Source: an uncultured Neomegalonema sp.
Lineage (GTDB): Bacteria > Pseudomonadota > Alphaproteobacteria > Rhodobacterales > Rhodobacteraceae
DNA: 64,000 nucleotides
Direction of reading: 5' to 3'
Assembly: GCA_937995735.1 (NCBI GenBank)
Contig: CALKIZ010000072.1
Location: forward strand, 1 to 64,000
Shown: positions 10,057-19,528 of the stretch, piece after piece
Position numbering within the stretch: position 1 is the stretch's first letter
Layout: each line of letters starts with the position of its first letter
Notes under the pieces: model-generated
Seen by the model: only the letters and a program-made list of their open reading frames with translations
What the model was told of the DNA's origin: nothing
The model's database searches: none
Program-made: the position numbers and the translations under genes

Positions 10057-11147
10057 TTATCAATTCTCACGTCTAGTTCTTGGTATATGGGAAGTAGAAT
10101 TCGGAATGTTGTGCGGCCAGCATCAGTATCACATTCGATTATACCGCCGTGGTCGGCGACAATCTTAGAAACCAGTGCTAAACCAAGGCCCGCGCCGCCC
10201 GCTTTTGAAGTAACAAAGGGTTCAAAAATATGCGGAGCAAAATCACTTGGGATGCCCGCGCCATTATCACTGATGGATACTTCTAAAGGCAGGCTTTGCC
10301 GTGCATCTCCATGAATGCCAGCCACGCGCACACCGGGCCTGTAAGCTGTCTTGAGAGAAATGATACCACCTTCGCCAACGGCTTCGGATGCATTTTTTAC
10401 AAGGTTTTGAAAGGCTTGCGCCAATAAATCACGGTCACCGGATGTTGGCGGTAGAGACGGATCATATTCTTCAACAAACGTGATGCCAGCACCAAAACCG
10501 ACTTGCGCCGCTCGGCATGTCATTCTTAATGCATCGTGGAGGTTGACGGGATGTCTTTCAAGCGGTCGGGAGTCAGTAAAATGCTCCATTCTTTCGACAA
10601 GCCTTTGTATTCTCAACGACTCTTCTTGTATTAACTCACACAACTCCGCTTCCTGATCAGGGACTGACATCTGCAAAAGTTGCGCGGCTCCTGAGATTGC
10701 AGAGAGGGGGTTCTTGATTTCGTGAGACAAAGCCGCCGCCATGCCTGTTACCGAGCGCACGGCCCCACGATAAGCCAAGCTGCGGTTCATCTTCTCAGCG
10801 ATGCTGCCTTGTTGCATCGTGATCAACAGCGATAGATTACCATCTAAATCATTGATTCGATTAACTTGAATATTTGCTAAGCGCGTTTCGGCATCTGCCC
10901 AATGAACCTCAACATCTCGTTCTGATACTGAAATGTCTTCATGGCGCGATTGTTTGATTAGTGCCGCAAGGCGAGAACCTTCGGGGGCAAATTCAACAAT
11001 TGAGCGCCCTAAAATACTCCGAGCACTGATGGAAAAGAATTGCTCGGCTGCTGCATTGAAAGCGGCGATATTATTATCATGGTCGATCGCAATCGCAGTG
11101 TGATTCAGCGCGTTCCATAGCGCCTCATAAACGGAAATCTGAGTCAT
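10053..11147 (-). CDS. ntrB: Nitrogen-sensing histidine kinase/phosphatase NtrB
   Basis: Soluble kinase/phosphatase that sets NtrC phosphorylation, normally under PII control. The ATG at 11147 forms an ATGA overlap with the dusB stop; the longer frame upstream would add eleven unlikely residues (ARSIATCCC). With this start the protein has 364 residues. A PAS domain (about 8-115) begins [12 protein letters not shown]. The dimerisation/phosphotransfer helix carries His142 in [18 protein letters not shown]. The ATP-binding domain has [17 protein letters not shown] and [12 protein letters not shown]. No membrane segments are visible. It sits between dusB and ntrC, the classic alphaproteobacterial order. 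Confidence 0.96.
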   Translation of the reverse strand: MTQISVYEALWNALNHTAIAIDHDNNIAAFNAAAEQFFSISARSILGRSIVEFAPEGSRLAALIKQSRHEDISVSERDVEVHWADAETRLANIQVNRINDLDGNLSLLITMQQGSIAEKMNRSLAYRGAVRSVTGMAAALSHEIKNPLSAISGAAQLLQMSVPDQEAELCELIQEESLRIQRLVERMEHFTDSRPLERHPVNLHDALRMTCRAAQVGFGAGITFVEEYDPSLPPTSGDRDLLAQAFQNLVKNASEAVGEGGIISLKTAYRPGVRVAGIHGDARQSLPLEVSISDNGAGIPSDFAPHIFEPFVTSKAGGAGLGLALVSKIVADHGGIIECDTDAGRTTFRILLPIYQELDVRIDK

Positions 11148-12169
11148 GCGGCAGCAACAAGTGGCAATACTTCTGGCCATTCATAAGACCGAAGTTCTGC
11201 AATGACTTCAGAAGGTTCTAAAGATCGGATAATCTTAGATCGCACATCTGCGCCACCCGGTCTGTCCGTCAGATACCACCCGAGATGTTTGCGCATACAT
11301 TTCACGCCAATGGCCTCGCCATAGCAGGAAAGTGTTGCCTCATATTGCTCGATCACCAAATCAGCGAGATCACTTCCGGTGGGTGGAATACTCTGGTCAA
11401 ACCCTTGCAATTCCCGTGAAATCGCTCCCACGATCCATGGAGAACCATAAGAACCACGACCAATCATCACGCCGCTCGCGCCAGAGAGCGACAACGCCCG
11501 TCTTGCATCTTCAGTCGTGCGGATATCACCGTTGACCAAAACCGGAATTTTTACCGCATCGACGACCGCGCGCACAGCGCTCCAATCGGCACTGCCTTTA
11601 TAAAATTGAGCACGTGTTCGTCCGTGAACAGAAATCATCTGCACACCGGCGGCTTCCGCGCGCGACGCGATTTCGGCGGCGTTCAGACAGGTATCATCCC
11701 AGCCAAGGCGTATTTTCAATGTCACCGGAACTTCACTCGCTCCGACCGTCGCCTCAATCAACCGGAGCGCGTGATCAGGCTCGCGCATCAAAGCCGACCC
11801 GGAATACCCGTTGGTTACCTTTTTCGCAGGACAACCCATATTGATGTCAATCACCCGCGCGCCCGCATCCGCCACACGGCGCGCTGCCTCTGCCATCCAG
11901 TCTTCTTCGCACCCTGCGAGCTGAACCGCAGCCAGTGTCGTATCTCCGGTCACGACAGAGCGGGTCTTAGACATAGTGCCGTCCGTCACCATCTCTCTGC
12001 TCTGAACCATTTCCGACACAACGTAAGGCGCGCCAAACCGGGCCGCCAAACGACGAAACGGAGCGTCAGTGATACCTGCCATTGGCGCCAAAGCCACAGC
12101 AACAGGTGCAGTCTCGGGACCGATAGTGAGCGGACCGATTGTCATTTCATGTTCATCGCTTAAACTCAT
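11144..12169 (-). CDS. dusB: tRNA-dihydrouridine synthase DusB
   Basis: FMN enzyme that reduces specific uridines in tRNA to dihydrouridine; called nifR3 in older alphaproteobacterial work. The TIM-barrel fold is clear from [14 protein letters not shown] near the start, the catalytic cysteine in [11 protein letters not shown], the NGYSGSALM segment, [19 protein letters not shown] and [10 protein letters not shown]. The start is uncertain: in-frame ATG codons lie at 12181, 12169 and 12145. Family alignments I remember would fit either of the last two; I chose 12169. A TTG further up (12205) lies inside a palindrome and is unlikely. It is the first gene of the ntr operon and divergent from ispDF. 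Confidence 0.93.
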   Translation of the reverse strand: MSLSDEHEMTIGPLTIGPETAPVAVALAPMAGITDAPFRRLAARFGAPYVVSEMVQSREMVTDGTMSKTRSVVTGDTTLAAVQLAGCEEDWMAEAARRVADAGARVIDINMGCPAKKVTNGYSGSALMREPDHALRLIEATVGASEVPVTLKIRLGWDDTCLNAAEIASRAEAAGVQMISVHGRTRAQFYKGSADWSAVRAVVDAVKIPVLVNGDIRTTEDARRALSLSGASGVMIGRGSYGSPWIVGAISRELQGFDQSIPPTGSDLADLVIEQYEATLSCYGEAIGVKCMRKHLGWYLTDRPGGADVRSKIIRSLEPSEVIAELRSYEWPEVLPLVAAA

Positions 12170-12186
12170 CCTGTGCGCCATAGCTT

Positions 12187-12205
12187 TTGCACAAACTATG
12201 TGCAA
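12187..12205. promoter_or_regulatory. Candidate NtrC operator upstream of dusB-ntrBC
   Basis: A perfect inverted repeat, TTGCACA (12187-12193), five bases AACTA, then TGTGCAA (12199-12205). Its core TGCAC-N7-GTGCA has the arm sequence and spacing of the classical enteric NtrC consensus (TGCACY-N5-RGTGCA), differing only in the innermost pair. It lies between divergent dusB and ispDF, immediately upstream of the probable dusB start. Binding by NtrC or NtrX, giving autoregulation of the ntr operon, is an inference from this match and position. No matching sigma-54 promoter was recognised beside it. Confidence 0.55.
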
Positions 12206-12247
12206 GACGATAACAGTGCCTAAAATATAGAACCGGATCAGGGTATC

Positions 12248-13444
12248 ATGTCAACAATTGCACTCATTGTTGCCGCAGGGCGCGGGACCAGAGCGCTTTC
12301 AGGCAAAGCCGGTCAGGGCCTTCCCCCCAATGATACAACGCCAAAGCAATATCGAATGCTCGCTGGACAGTCTGTTCTCGCCCGCGCGATAGCGCCCTTC
12401 ACCGCCCACCCAAAGATTGATCGTGTTATTGTTGTCATCCATCCTGATGATGGTGACGAATATGCGAGACATACGCTCGAACATCCAAAAGTCGGCGAGC
12501 CTGTTATGGGCGGCGCAACAAGAGCGGAAAGCGTTCTGAACGGGCTTCGCGCGGCAGCGGCCTTTTCGCCGGAAAATATCCTAATTCACGATGCCGCACG
12601 TCCCTTCATCGGGAAAGACGTCATAAGCAGGGTGATTAATGCGCTCGACGTCCATCAAGCTGCGGTCCCTACCCTGCCCGCTGTTGATGCGATGCGCCGG
12701 GTCGGAACTGATGGAATACTTGCCGATGTAGTGGATCGCGAAGGCATCCGCCGAGCACAAACTCCGCAAGGTTTCCGGTTCACGACATTACTGCCAATCA
12801 TGGAGGCCGCCGCAGCAAACGCAACATTGCCATCGCTTTCAGATGAAGCCCAAGCCATCATCACCGCAGGACAAAGCGTTGCCTCGGTTGAGGGCGACCC
12901 GATGAACTTCAAAGTTACCATTCCAGAGGACTTCACAATGGCCGAACGCCTGTTAGCGCAGCCCGATATCCGCACGGGACAAGGGTATGATGTTCATGCG
13001 TTTGGCGACGGAGATCACGTCGTGCTTTGCGGTATAAAAATTCCGCATGGCCGAGGTTTATCAGGCCATTCTGATGCCGATGTTGGCCTCCACACAATCA
13101 CTGACGCCTTGCTCGGGGCCGTGGCTGAGGGCGATATAGGCAGACATTTCCCGCCATCCGATCCGCAATGGAAAGGCATGGACAGTGCTGTTTTCCTCAA
13201 ACGCGCCGTCGAGATAGTTTCAGAGCGCGGCTACGCCATATCAAATATCGACTTAACGCTGATATGCGAAGAACCCAAAGTCACGCCGCACGCCCCCGCC
13301 ATGATTAATCGCGTTGCCGAACTTTGCGGTCTTGACCCCTCCCGCGTCAGCATCAAAGCAACAACCTCAGAACGGTTAGGCTTCACCGGAAGACGCGAAG
13401 GCATCGCGGCAACAGCCGTCGCAACAGTGATTGGCAAAACTTGA
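12248..13444 (+). CDS. ispDF: Bifunctional IspD/IspF (non-mevalonate isoprenoid pathway)
   Basis: Fusion enzyme for two steps of the MEP pathway: CTP:MEP cytidylyltransferase and 2-C-methylerythritol 2,4-cyclodiphosphate synthase. The N-terminal IspD domain (about 1-230) has the nucleotide-binding [17 protein letters not shown] and QTPQGF motifs. The C-terminal IspF domain (about 236-398) begins GQGYDVHAF with metal-binding Asp and His, followed by [16 protein letters not shown] and the C-terminal [17 protein letters not shown] signature. At 398 residues it matches other alphaproteobacterial IspDF fusions. It opens a plus-strand run with pgpA and pncC. Confidence 0.97.
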   Translation: MSTIALIVAAGRGTRALSGKAGQGLPPNDTTPKQYRMLAGQSVLARAIAPFTAHPKIDRVIVVIHPDDGDEYARHTLEHPKVGEPVMGGATRAESVLNGLRAAAAFSPENILIHDAARPFIGKDVISRVINALDVHQAAVPTLPAVDAMRRVGTDGILADVVDREGIRRAQTPQGFRFTTLLPIMEAAAANATLPSLSDEAQAIITAGQSVASVEGDPMNFKVTIPEDFTMAERLLAQPDIRTGQGYDVHAFGDGDHVVLCGIKIPHGRGLSGHSDADVGLHTITDALLGAVAEGDIGRHFPPSDPQWKGMDSAVFLKRAVEIVSERGYAISNIDLTLICEEPKVTPHAPAMINRVAELCGLDPSRVSIKATTSERLGFTGRREGIAATAVATVIGKT

Positions 13445-13484
13445 AACACCTTTCGCGCGTTTATCGTTCGCGGTACTAAACTGT

Positions 13485-13994
13485 ATGAAACAAGCCCTCG
13501 CCAAACTTATCGCCACCGTCTTCGGGGCAGGATTGTCACCGATTGCACCCGGTACAGTCGGATCTCTTGTTGCCCTGCCCTTTGCCTACGGGCTTCATTG
13601 GATCGGAGGATTTCCGCTGCTTTTGCTCGCAATAGTGGTCGGGTTCTTCAAGGGGTGGTGGGCAACGGCTGAATACACAAAAAGCCCTGACATTTCTGAA
13701 GACCCATCAGAAGTCGTTATAGACGAAGTTATCGGTCAGTGGATTGCGCTGCTACCGCTATCATGGGGGCTATGGCACGCTGGCGTTGATCCTCACGTTT
13801 TTCCTTGGCCCGGCTGGATCACGGCTTTCCTCTTTTTTCGTCTTTTTGATATATCGAAGCCCGGACCGGTCGGATGGGCTGACCGGCGCGGTGATCCGTT
13901 GGGCGTGATGCTTGACGATGTAGTCGCGGGCATCTTCGCTGCAATAATCGTTTTTATAAGCGCAGCTATCTCTCATGGAGTTCTCGGATTATGA
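13485..13994 (+). CDS. pgpA: Phosphatidylglycerophosphatase A
   Basis: Membrane enzyme that removes the phosphate of phosphatidylglycerophosphate to make phosphatidylglycerol. From the ATG at 13485 the protein is 170 residues, normal for the family. An upstream TTG (13431) would overlap ispDF and add eighteen unlikely residues. PgpA hallmarks are the GLSPIAPGTVGSL opening, the acidic EDPSEVVIDEVIGQW segment and GDPLGVMLDDVVAG near the C-terminus. Several hydrophobic helices are interspersed. Its stop overlaps the pncC start by four bases. Confidence 0.93.
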   Translation: MKQALAKLIATVFGAGLSPIAPGTVGSLVALPFAYGLHWIGGFPLLLLAIVVGFFKGWWATAEYTKSPDISEDPSEVVIDEVIGQWIALLPLSWGLWHAGVDPHVFPWPGWITAFLFFRLFDISKPGPVGWADRRGDPLGVMLDDVVAGIFAAIIVFISAAISHGVLGL

Positions 13995-14482
13995 GCGTCT
14001 CTGATATTCATCGGCAATTGGCTGAGGAAATTTTAGAATTCGCAAAAGCTCGTGACGTTAAGATTGTTACGGCAGAATCTTGCACGGGCGGGATGCTCGG
14101 CGCGATATTGACCGAAATTCCGGGATCATCCGAAGTTTACGAGCGCGGCTACATTACGTATTCAAACGCGGCCAAAATCGAAATGCTTGGCGTTTCTCAA
14201 TGCCTGATCGACGATCATGGCGCGGTCAGTGAACGTGTTGCCAGAGCGATGGCCGAGGGCGCATTACGAGAAAGCCACGCCGATCTTGCAGTGTCAATTA
14301 CCGGGGTCGCCGGTCCGGGTGCAAGTGCATCAAAACCGGAAGGTCTTGTCTGCTTTGGCATGGCCCCGGATGGAGAAGAGGTGAAAACCTACACAGTGGA
14401 ATTTGGTGCGATGGGCCGCGACAAAGTGCGCGCCGCCTCAATCCATTACGCTCTTACGATGATGCATGGCATCCTATCGTAA
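13991..14482 (+). CDS. pncC: Nicotinamide-nucleotide amidohydrolase (CinA C-terminal type)
   Basis: Single-domain CinA_C protein that deamidates nicotinamide mononucleotide, salvaging NAD breakdown products. The 163-residue length equals the domain alone; no N-terminal molybdopterin-like domain is present. Family motifs visible are TAESCTGGMLGA with the catalytic Ser/Cys region (about residues 28-39), GYITYSNAAKIEMLGV, and ITGVAGPG with KPEGLVCFG toward the C-terminus. It overlaps pgpA by ATGA. The ispDF-pgpA-cinA order is common in alphaproteobacteria; the ratA-like gene often found next is absent. Confidence 0.94.
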   Translation: MSVSDIHRQLAEEILEFAKARDVKIVTAESCTGGMLGAILTEIPGSSEVYERGYITYSNAAKIEMLGVSQCLIDDHGAVSERVARAMAEGALRESHADLAVSITGVAGPGASASKPEGLVCFGMAPDGEEVKTYTVEFGAMGRDKVRAASIHYALTMMHGILS

Positions 14483-14594
14483 AAAACCACTATCAAGACG
14501 TGCTGATTGTCCGGCGCAGCTTCATCAATCATATTAACTAAAAAAACGGCTTCTCCCTTTATGGATCAAATCTGATGCATGAGGATGAAGTGAA

Positions 14595-15602
14595 ATGCTG
14601 GACTTCAAGCAAAGCACTCTGGGTATGGAAGCAATCATGCCGCACGGAGGATACGCGCGCCGCATAGACGATACAAAATCGGTCATCGCGGTGATCGTTC
14701 CTGTTTATAACAGCTTGGTCACGTTGAGTGAACTAATCAGCCGCATCAAAACCTCTGTTGAAACGTTTACACAAAGTTATGAAATTATCCTCGTGGATGA
14801 TCGCGGCCCACAAGATGTCTGGCCCGTCATTCAAAAAGAAGGCGAAGAAGACACACGTGTCAAAGGCATCCGGCTAAGCCGTAATTTTGGCCAACATCCC
14901 GCCATTACCGCAGGTCTGACAATTGCGAATGCGCAATGGTATGTCGTGATGGATTGCGACCTGCAAGACCTTCCGGAGGATATTCCCGCGCTTTATAACA
15001 AAGCGCAAGCCGGAAACTATGATACCGTTTTAGCGATACGCGAAGACAATCAGGTCAAAAAGCGCCGCAAAATCGGCTCGTACCTGTTTAATAAATCACT
15101 CGAGTACCTCGCCGATATTCCCGCAACGTCGAAGGTCGGTAATTTCCGAATATTTAATGATTCAATGGCCCGGGCTTATCGCGCTTTTCCGGAAAAAATG
15201 CGCCTATTCCCTGCTTTGATGAGTCATTTGGGATTTAATACCGGCGAATTAAACATCGTTAGACCGGATCGTTCCGAGGGCCAAAGCGGGTATACCTTCA
15301 GAAAACTACTCTCTCTCGCACTTGATGCGATCATCTCCAACACCATCAAGCCGATGTACTATCTTGTGGCGTTGGGGTTCATTATAGCGTTTTTCGCAAT
15401 GATTGTGGCTTTCATCATAATCATGCAAAAATTGCTTTTCGGGAATGCTGTGGAGGGGTGGGCCAGCTTAATGACCGCCTTCATGCTTATGAGCGGTCTG
15501 CAAATCTCAGTCATGAGCTTTGTCGGAATTTATGTTGGAAAGGTCTTTATGGAAGTCAAAGACCGTCCGGTTTTCATAATTTCAGACGCCAGCAATATTT
15601 GA
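14595..15602 (+). CDS. Family 2 glycosyltransferase, polyprenyl-phosphate sugar type
   Basis: The 335-residue protein has a GT-A domain followed by two membrane helices, the design of GtrB/ArnC/DPM1-like enzymes that move a sugar from a nucleotide donor to undecaprenyl phosphate. Motifs are VIVPVYNS (about residue 35), ILVDDRGPQ, and the metal-binding MDCDLQDLPED near 120. The RLSRNFGQHPAITAGL stretch is characteristic of this subgroup. The two C-terminal helices run from about 251-277 and 288-313. With the GtrA-like flippase at 17591 it could form a GtrA/GtrB sugar-transfer pair. It opens the glycan island. The sugar is unknown. Confidence 0.88.
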   Translation: MLDFKQSTLGMEAIMPHGGYARRIDDTKSVIAVIVPVYNSLVTLSELISRIKTSVETFTQSYEIILVDDRGPQDVWPVIQKEGEEDTRVKGIRLSRNFGQHPAITAGLTIANAQWYVVMDCDLQDLPEDIPALYNKAQAGNYDTVLAIREDNQVKKRRKIGSYLFNKSLEYLADIPATSKVGNFRIFNDSMARAYRAFPEKMRLFPALMSHLGFNTGELNIVRPDRSEGQSGYTFRKLLSLALDAIISNTIKPMYYLVALGFIIAFFAMIVAFIIIMQKLLFGNAVEGWASLMTAFMLMSGLQISVMSFVGIYVGKVFMEVKDRPVFIISDASNI

Positions 15603-15612
15603 CGATCCGGAC

Positions 15613-16173
15613 TTAAGGGCTTTTCGCAAGATACTCTTCTTCGAGTACCAGCAGATCTTTTGAACGATCTTTGACCCGCCGTGCCGGGCTGCCAACATAA
15701 ATCGACCAAGGATCAGTGTCTTTCGTGACCAAAGACATCGCGCCGACAGACGTTCCATCGCCCATTTGAACCCCCGGCATGATCACCGAATTGACGCCGA
15801 TAATACAATGACGCCCGATCTTTACAGGGCATTCAATCTCCCGTTTGTATTCGGCGGGAACTGTAGGGTTTGTCAAAGTCCGACCGGAGTAATCATCCGA
15901 TTGTGCAAAAACATGACAAGCATAGGCCAGCCCGGAAAAATCGCATAGCTCTACCCCGGCACGGCCACCGCTGACATGAGAATAGACTGCCAGATGAACA
16001 TTGCGCCCGAGGGTCACTTTGCCCGAGACGGAACAAAAATCATCTATCCGGGTATAGTCCCCGATTTCGATCTGATCGTGATTATAAATTGATGCCTTAT
16101 CGCTGATCTTGACATCGCGCCCAAGTGACTTGAACCCAAGCTCTTCAAGCTGCCTTTGTGTCAAATAAGTCAT
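15613..16173 (-). CDS. Left-handed beta-helix (hexapeptide repeat) acyltransferase
   Basis: The 186-residue protein is built mainly of hexapeptide repeats (IEIGDYTRIDDF, VTLGRNVHLAVYSHV, VKIGRHCIIGVNSVIMPGV), the fold of sugar O- or N-acetyltransferases. An inserted loop (about 85-110, AQSDDYSGRTLT) and the closing IYVGSPARRV are typical of colanic-acid and nodulation-type acetyltransferases. It is the only minus-strand gene in the island, convergent with the preceding glycosyltransferase and divergent from the transaminase. Acetylation of the amino sugar made by the next gene is a reasonable guess, but the acceptor cannot be read from sequence. Confidence 0.85.
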   Translation of the reverse strand: MTYLTQRQLEELGFKSLGRDVKISDKASIYNHDQIEIGDYTRIDDFCSVSGKVTLGRNVHLAVYSHVSGGRAGVELCDFSGLAYACHVFAQSDDYSGRTLTNPTVPAEYKREIECPVKIGRHCIIGVNSVIMPGVQMGDGTSVGAMSLVTKDTDPWSIYVGSPARRVKDRSKDLLVLEEEYLAKSP

Positions 16174-16281
16174 TTAACCATCCATGCCCTGCGTCCTCGG
16201 TTCCTACGTCAACGTGTTTAAACAAATCTAAATGTGTTAAGCGGAAGGTCGCCCCAAACATCAGGTGAGGAGAGCATCGAC

Positions 16282-17505
16282 ATGGCGTCAGGATTAACGA
16301 GTCTTGAACATTACCCGTCTGATGAATTCGCCGAAGCAGAACTCACTGAACCGCGATACGGTTCTGATCCAATACCCTTCAATGCACCATCTGTTGTGGG
16401 CGAAGAATTCTATCATATCGCCGATGCAATTCACCGGGGACAGCTGTCGGGAGACGGCCATTACACCCGACTTTGTGAAGAATGGCTTCAGAAAAAAACC
16501 GGCGCGGCCAAGGCTCTGCTAACCCATTCTTGCACCGCGGCGTTAGAGATGGCCGCTATTTTATGCGATCTTAAGCCCGGTGATGAAGTCATCATGCCGT
16601 CTTTCACCTTTGTATCGACAGCAAACGCTGTCGTGATGCGCGGGGCGGTTCCTGTCTTCGTAGACATCGAAGAAAACAGCCTTAATATCTGTCCGCAAAA
16701 AACCCGCGAAGCGATCACAGACAAAACAAAAGCGATCTTCGTCGTTCACTACGCAGGCGTCATCGCGGATATGCCTGCTTTCAAAGCCATCGCCGATGAG
16801 CATAATCTCTATTTGGTGGAAGATGCCGCGCAAGCGCTCGGTTCAACGCTAAATGGACAGCAAGCCGGATCATTCGGCGATCTGGCAACCTTCAGCTTTC
16901 ATGAAACGAAAAATGTCATATCGGGTGAAGGCGGAGCGTTGATGATCAACAATCCCAAAATGCAGGACAGGGCAGAGATTATCCGCGAAAAAGGTACAAA
17001 CCGAAGTCAGTTCTTTAGAGGTCAAGTCGACAAATATACTTGGGTTGAAATCGGGTCATCTTACCTGCCCGGCGAACTGATTGCTGCTTTTCTTTATGGT
17101 CAATTAACCCGTGAAGCTGAAATCTGCCAACAGCGCCTTGCAATCTGGAAAGAGTATGACCGCGCGCTTACGCCACTTGTAACACCGCTTCAAATTCAAA
17201 CCCCAAACAGTCCAAGTGGACACGATCACAACGGGCACATGTATTACCTGCTGATGCCAACGCTCGAAATGCGTCAGGCATTTATCGCGAGCATGAAGCA
17301 ACAAAACATCACCACACCATTCCATTATATACCGCTGCATTCATCCCCCGCAGGAGAGCGCCTTGGCCGCGCAAACGGATCAATAGACATCACCAACCGT
17401 GTGTCTGATACATTGGTGCGATTACCGGTGTTTTATGGTCTGAAAAATCAAAGACCGGTAATTGATGCAATCAAATGGGCCTTGGACAGCAGTGTCACGG
17501 ATTGA
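16282..17505 (+). CDS. wecE: dTDP-4-amino-4,6-dideoxygalactose transaminase (WecE/RffA-like)
   Basis: PLP-dependent sugar aminotransferase of the DegT/DnrJ/EryC1 family. The ATG at 16282 is preceded by GAGGAG, and a GTG at 16234 is less likely; this gives 407 residues. The phrase TFSFHETKNVISGEGGA contains the PLP-binding lysine and matches the WecE/RffA subgroup closely. PFHYIPLHSSPAGE and the LVRLPVFYGL ending do so too. The expected product is dTDP-Fuc4N, a precursor of enterobacterial-common-antigen-like or O-antigen sugars. The genes making its substrate (rmlA/rmlB) are not in this window. Confidence 0.88.
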   Translation: MASGLTSLEHYPSDEFAEAELTEPRYGSDPIPFNAPSVVGEEFYHIADAIHRGQLSGDGHYTRLCEEWLQKKTGAAKALLTHSCTAALEMAAILCDLKPGDEVIMPSFTFVSTANAVVMRGAVPVFVDIEENSLNICPQKTREAITDKTKAIFVVHYAGVIADMPAFKAIADEHNLYLVEDAAQALGSTLNGQQAGSFGDLATFSFHETKNVISGEGGALMINNPKMQDRAEIIREKGTNRSQFFRGQVDKYTWVEIGSSYLPGELIAAFLYGQLTREAEICQQRLAIWKEYDRALTPLVTPLQIQTPNSPSGHDHNGHMYYLLMPTLEMRQAFIASMKQQNITTPFHYIPLHSSPAGERLGRANGSIDITNRVSDTLVRLPVFYGLKNQRPVIDAIKWALDSSVTD

Positions 17506-17590
17506 CCGTGTTTAACGTATGTAAACCATACAGACTTACGAATGAAGCTGATCGCGCCTTTTGTTGGAAACCCGCGTGTGAATCTATGGA

Positions 17591-18058
17591 ATGTCGATGC
17601 ACGTAATGTCTGATTTGTCCAGGAAAGCACTTGCTGCGGCATCGAATGTAACGGCTCAAAAGCAACAAGTTATCCGGTATATTGCGGCGGGTTTAATCAA
17701 TACCATCGCCGGGTTCATAGCCTACACAGGTATGATTGTGTTAGCCGGAGCGCCATTTTGGGCGGCGAATATGGCTGCACTTTTGGTCGGCATTATTGTT
17801 GGTTTCGCGCTTGCCCGTAATTTTGTTTTCAAAGCAAACGAGACTCCGTTTCAAGCAAGCATCGGAAAATATATTACTACAATCTGTGGTCAGTTCTTGC
17901 TCAGTACCGCGTTGATCGGGTTGCTGATCCAATGGAATCTAGGGCCGATCATCGCCTACATCATCGTCCTACCCGTCATAATTATTTTATCTTTCGCACT
18001 ACAACGAAACTGGGTTTTCGGCGTGCGTCCTCATAAATCCGTGGAATCGCAAATATGA
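17591..18058 (+). CDS. GtrA-family membrane protein (possible polyprenyl-sugar flippase)
   Basis: Small four-helix inner-membrane protein of the GtrA/DPMS family (about 155 residues). The opening VIRYIAAGLINTIAGFIAYT and the closing FALQRNWVFG are typical of the family, as is the inner NFVFKA. GtrA proteins are thought to move undecaprenyl-phosphate sugars across the membrane for O-antigen modification. The start may be any of the ATGs at 17591, 17597 or 17606. Its stop overlaps the next methyltransferase start (ATGA). Together with the glycosyltransferase at 14595 this suggests a sugar-decoration system. Confidence 0.88.
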   Translation: MSMHVMSDLSRKALAAASNVTAQKQQVIRYIAAGLINTIAGFIAYTGMIVLAGAPFWAANMAALLVGIIVGFALARNFVFKANETPFQASIGKYITTICGQFLLSTALIGLLIQWNLGPIIAYIIVLPVIIILSFALQRNWVFGVRPHKSVESQI

Positions 18059-18888
18059 CCCGTGAAGAAGCGCTTGAAGCCTTTCTGAGTTCACCAAATG
18101 CAGACTCTTACATTGCCGAAGCTGATTTCGGGTATGCTAAGATCTTACCGGAAGTTTCCCAACTGCCTTCAGGCAGTTCGATTTTAGAAGTTGGTGCAGG
18201 CGCAGGAATTTTACTCAGTCGTTTAGCACTGGAGTTCCCCGAACTCTCATTTCAAGGTCTGGAACCGATGGGTGATGGTTTTGACTATATCCCATCATTC
18301 CACACCCTTACGAATACACTGCCGAATGCCGAGATCCTTTCAATCGGTTATGAAGAGTCTCAGACTTCTAAAAAATACGATCTGATCTTTTTGGTGAATG
18401 TTTTTGAACACCTGCCGGATTGGCGTGACTTTTTGGAACGTGTGAAAGGAATGCTTGCGCCGGGCGGCAGCTGCATTCTCCTCTGCCCTAATTACAGCTT
18501 TCCATATGAACCGCATTTTCAATTACCAATCCTCGCAGGCAAATCCCTGACCTATGCGGTGATGAAGAAAAAAATCGGAGCATTCGAACAAGAGAACCGT
18601 TGCAGCGGCCTTTGGAACAGCCTCAATTTCGTGAAATACTCACAAGTCCGAAAACAAGCAAAACGCCTCAACCTAGATGTTAAATTTGAGAAGGCAATAT
18701 TGGAAGAATTGATCCTGCGCTTTGATACCGACGCCGAGTTCGCACGCAGACAACGCTTTTTAAAAGTACCTGTAAAAATTCTGAAAAAGCTAGGGTTGGT
18801 TCCCTTGTTGATGCGCAACCGTATACTGGAACGCTTCCTGCCGTACATGCATCTTCGCGTTTCCGTCAAACCAAACTACGCCGCTTAA
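18055..18888 (+). CDS. Class I SAM-dependent methyltransferase
   Basis: The 277-residue protein has a Rossmann-type methyltransferase domain: motif I ILEVGAGAGILLSRLA near residue 43, an acidic post-I region (GLEPMGDGF), and the motif LIFLVNVFEHLPDW, which marks the methyltransferase type 11/12 group. The C-terminal third (after about 185) is rich in Lys, Arg and Leu and is not recognised. Start and stop overlap or lie close to neighbours on both sides, so it belongs to the glycan operon. Methylation of a glycan or lipid-linked sugar is inferred from context only. Confidence 0.82.
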   Translation: MTREEALEAFLSSPNADSYIAEADFGYAKILPEVSQLPSGSSILEVGAGAGILLSRLALEFPELSFQGLEPMGDGFDYIPSFHTLTNTLPNAEILSIGYEESQTSKKYDLIFLVNVFEHLPDWRDFLERVKGMLAPGGSCILLCPNYSFPYEPHFQLPILAGKSLTYAVMKKKIGAFEQENRCSGLWNSLNFVKYSQVRKQAKRLNLDVKFEKAILEELILRFDTDAEFARRQRFLKVPVKILKKLGLVPLLMRNRILERFLPYMHLRVSVKPNYAA

Positions 18889-18901
18889 ATAGAGAGAAAA
18901 G

Positions 18902-19528
18902 ATGAGCCAGCGCATTAATTCGATCTATCGCCTTGTGACTGTTCCATTCATTTATGAAGCGATTCAAAAACTACTGGGCCAGAAAAAATCACGCGCTTAC
19001 CTCTGTGATGGCCCGTTAAAAACCCAGCCTGGGGACCGCATTCTTGATGTTGGGTGCGGCCCTGCAACGTTAAGGAACTTTCTTGGCGATGTCGAATATA
19101 CCGGCATTGATTTGAACCCGGCTCATATCGAAAAGGCAAAAGCTGAACAGGGGCATCGGGGTACATTTATTTGTGGCGATGCCGTTACAAATATGGACAA
19201 GGTTCCGGGTCCATATGATTTCATTGTCTGCGTCGGCCTCCTCCATCACCTCGATGATAGTGAAGCAAAAACGTTAGTGAACAGCCTCTCTGAAAGGTTA
19301 TCGGACAAGGGTAGGTTGGTCACTTACGATCCGGTATTCATAGACAATCAAAATATCATCGCCAAAACCCTCAAAGCGCTAGACTCCGGCCAAAACATTC
19401 GCCGCGCGGAGGAATATGCCAAACTTTTCTCAGCAGATGGATTCAAGCTATCAACCGAGGTTCTTAGTGGGATGCTAAATGTACCCTATAACCATTGCTG
19501 TAATATTTTTGCGCGCAGGGTGGCATGA
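18902..19528 (+). CDS. Class I SAM-dependent methyltransferase (second copy type)
   Basis: A 208-residue methyltransferase unlike its upstream neighbour except for the core fold. Motif I is ILDVGCGPATLRNFL (about 47-61), followed by TGIDLNPAHIEKAKA and CGDA. The segment DFIVCVGLLHHLDD is the usual motif II of the methyltransferase 11/25 families. It begins 13 bases after the preceding gene, with an AGAGAGAAAAG ribosome site, and its stop overlaps the next gene (ATGA). The substrate is unknown; a glycan or its lipid carrier is likely from position. Confidence 0.82.
   Translation: MSQRINSIYRLVTVPFIYEAIQKLLGQKKSRAYLCDGPLKTQPGDRILDVGCGPATLRNFLGDVEYTGIDLNPAHIEKAKAEQGHRGTFICGDAVTNMDKVPGPYDFIVCVGLLHHLDDSEAKTLVNSLSERLSDKGRLVTYDPVFIDNQNIIAKTLKALDSGQNIRRAEEYAKLFSADGFKLSTEVLSGMLNVPYNHCCNIFARRVA

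Noticed and set aside
11606-12163. Open frame of 185 codons on the plus strand across dusB
   Set aside because: Arg/His/Cys-rich product with no recognisable domain, fully antisense to a well-defined gene.
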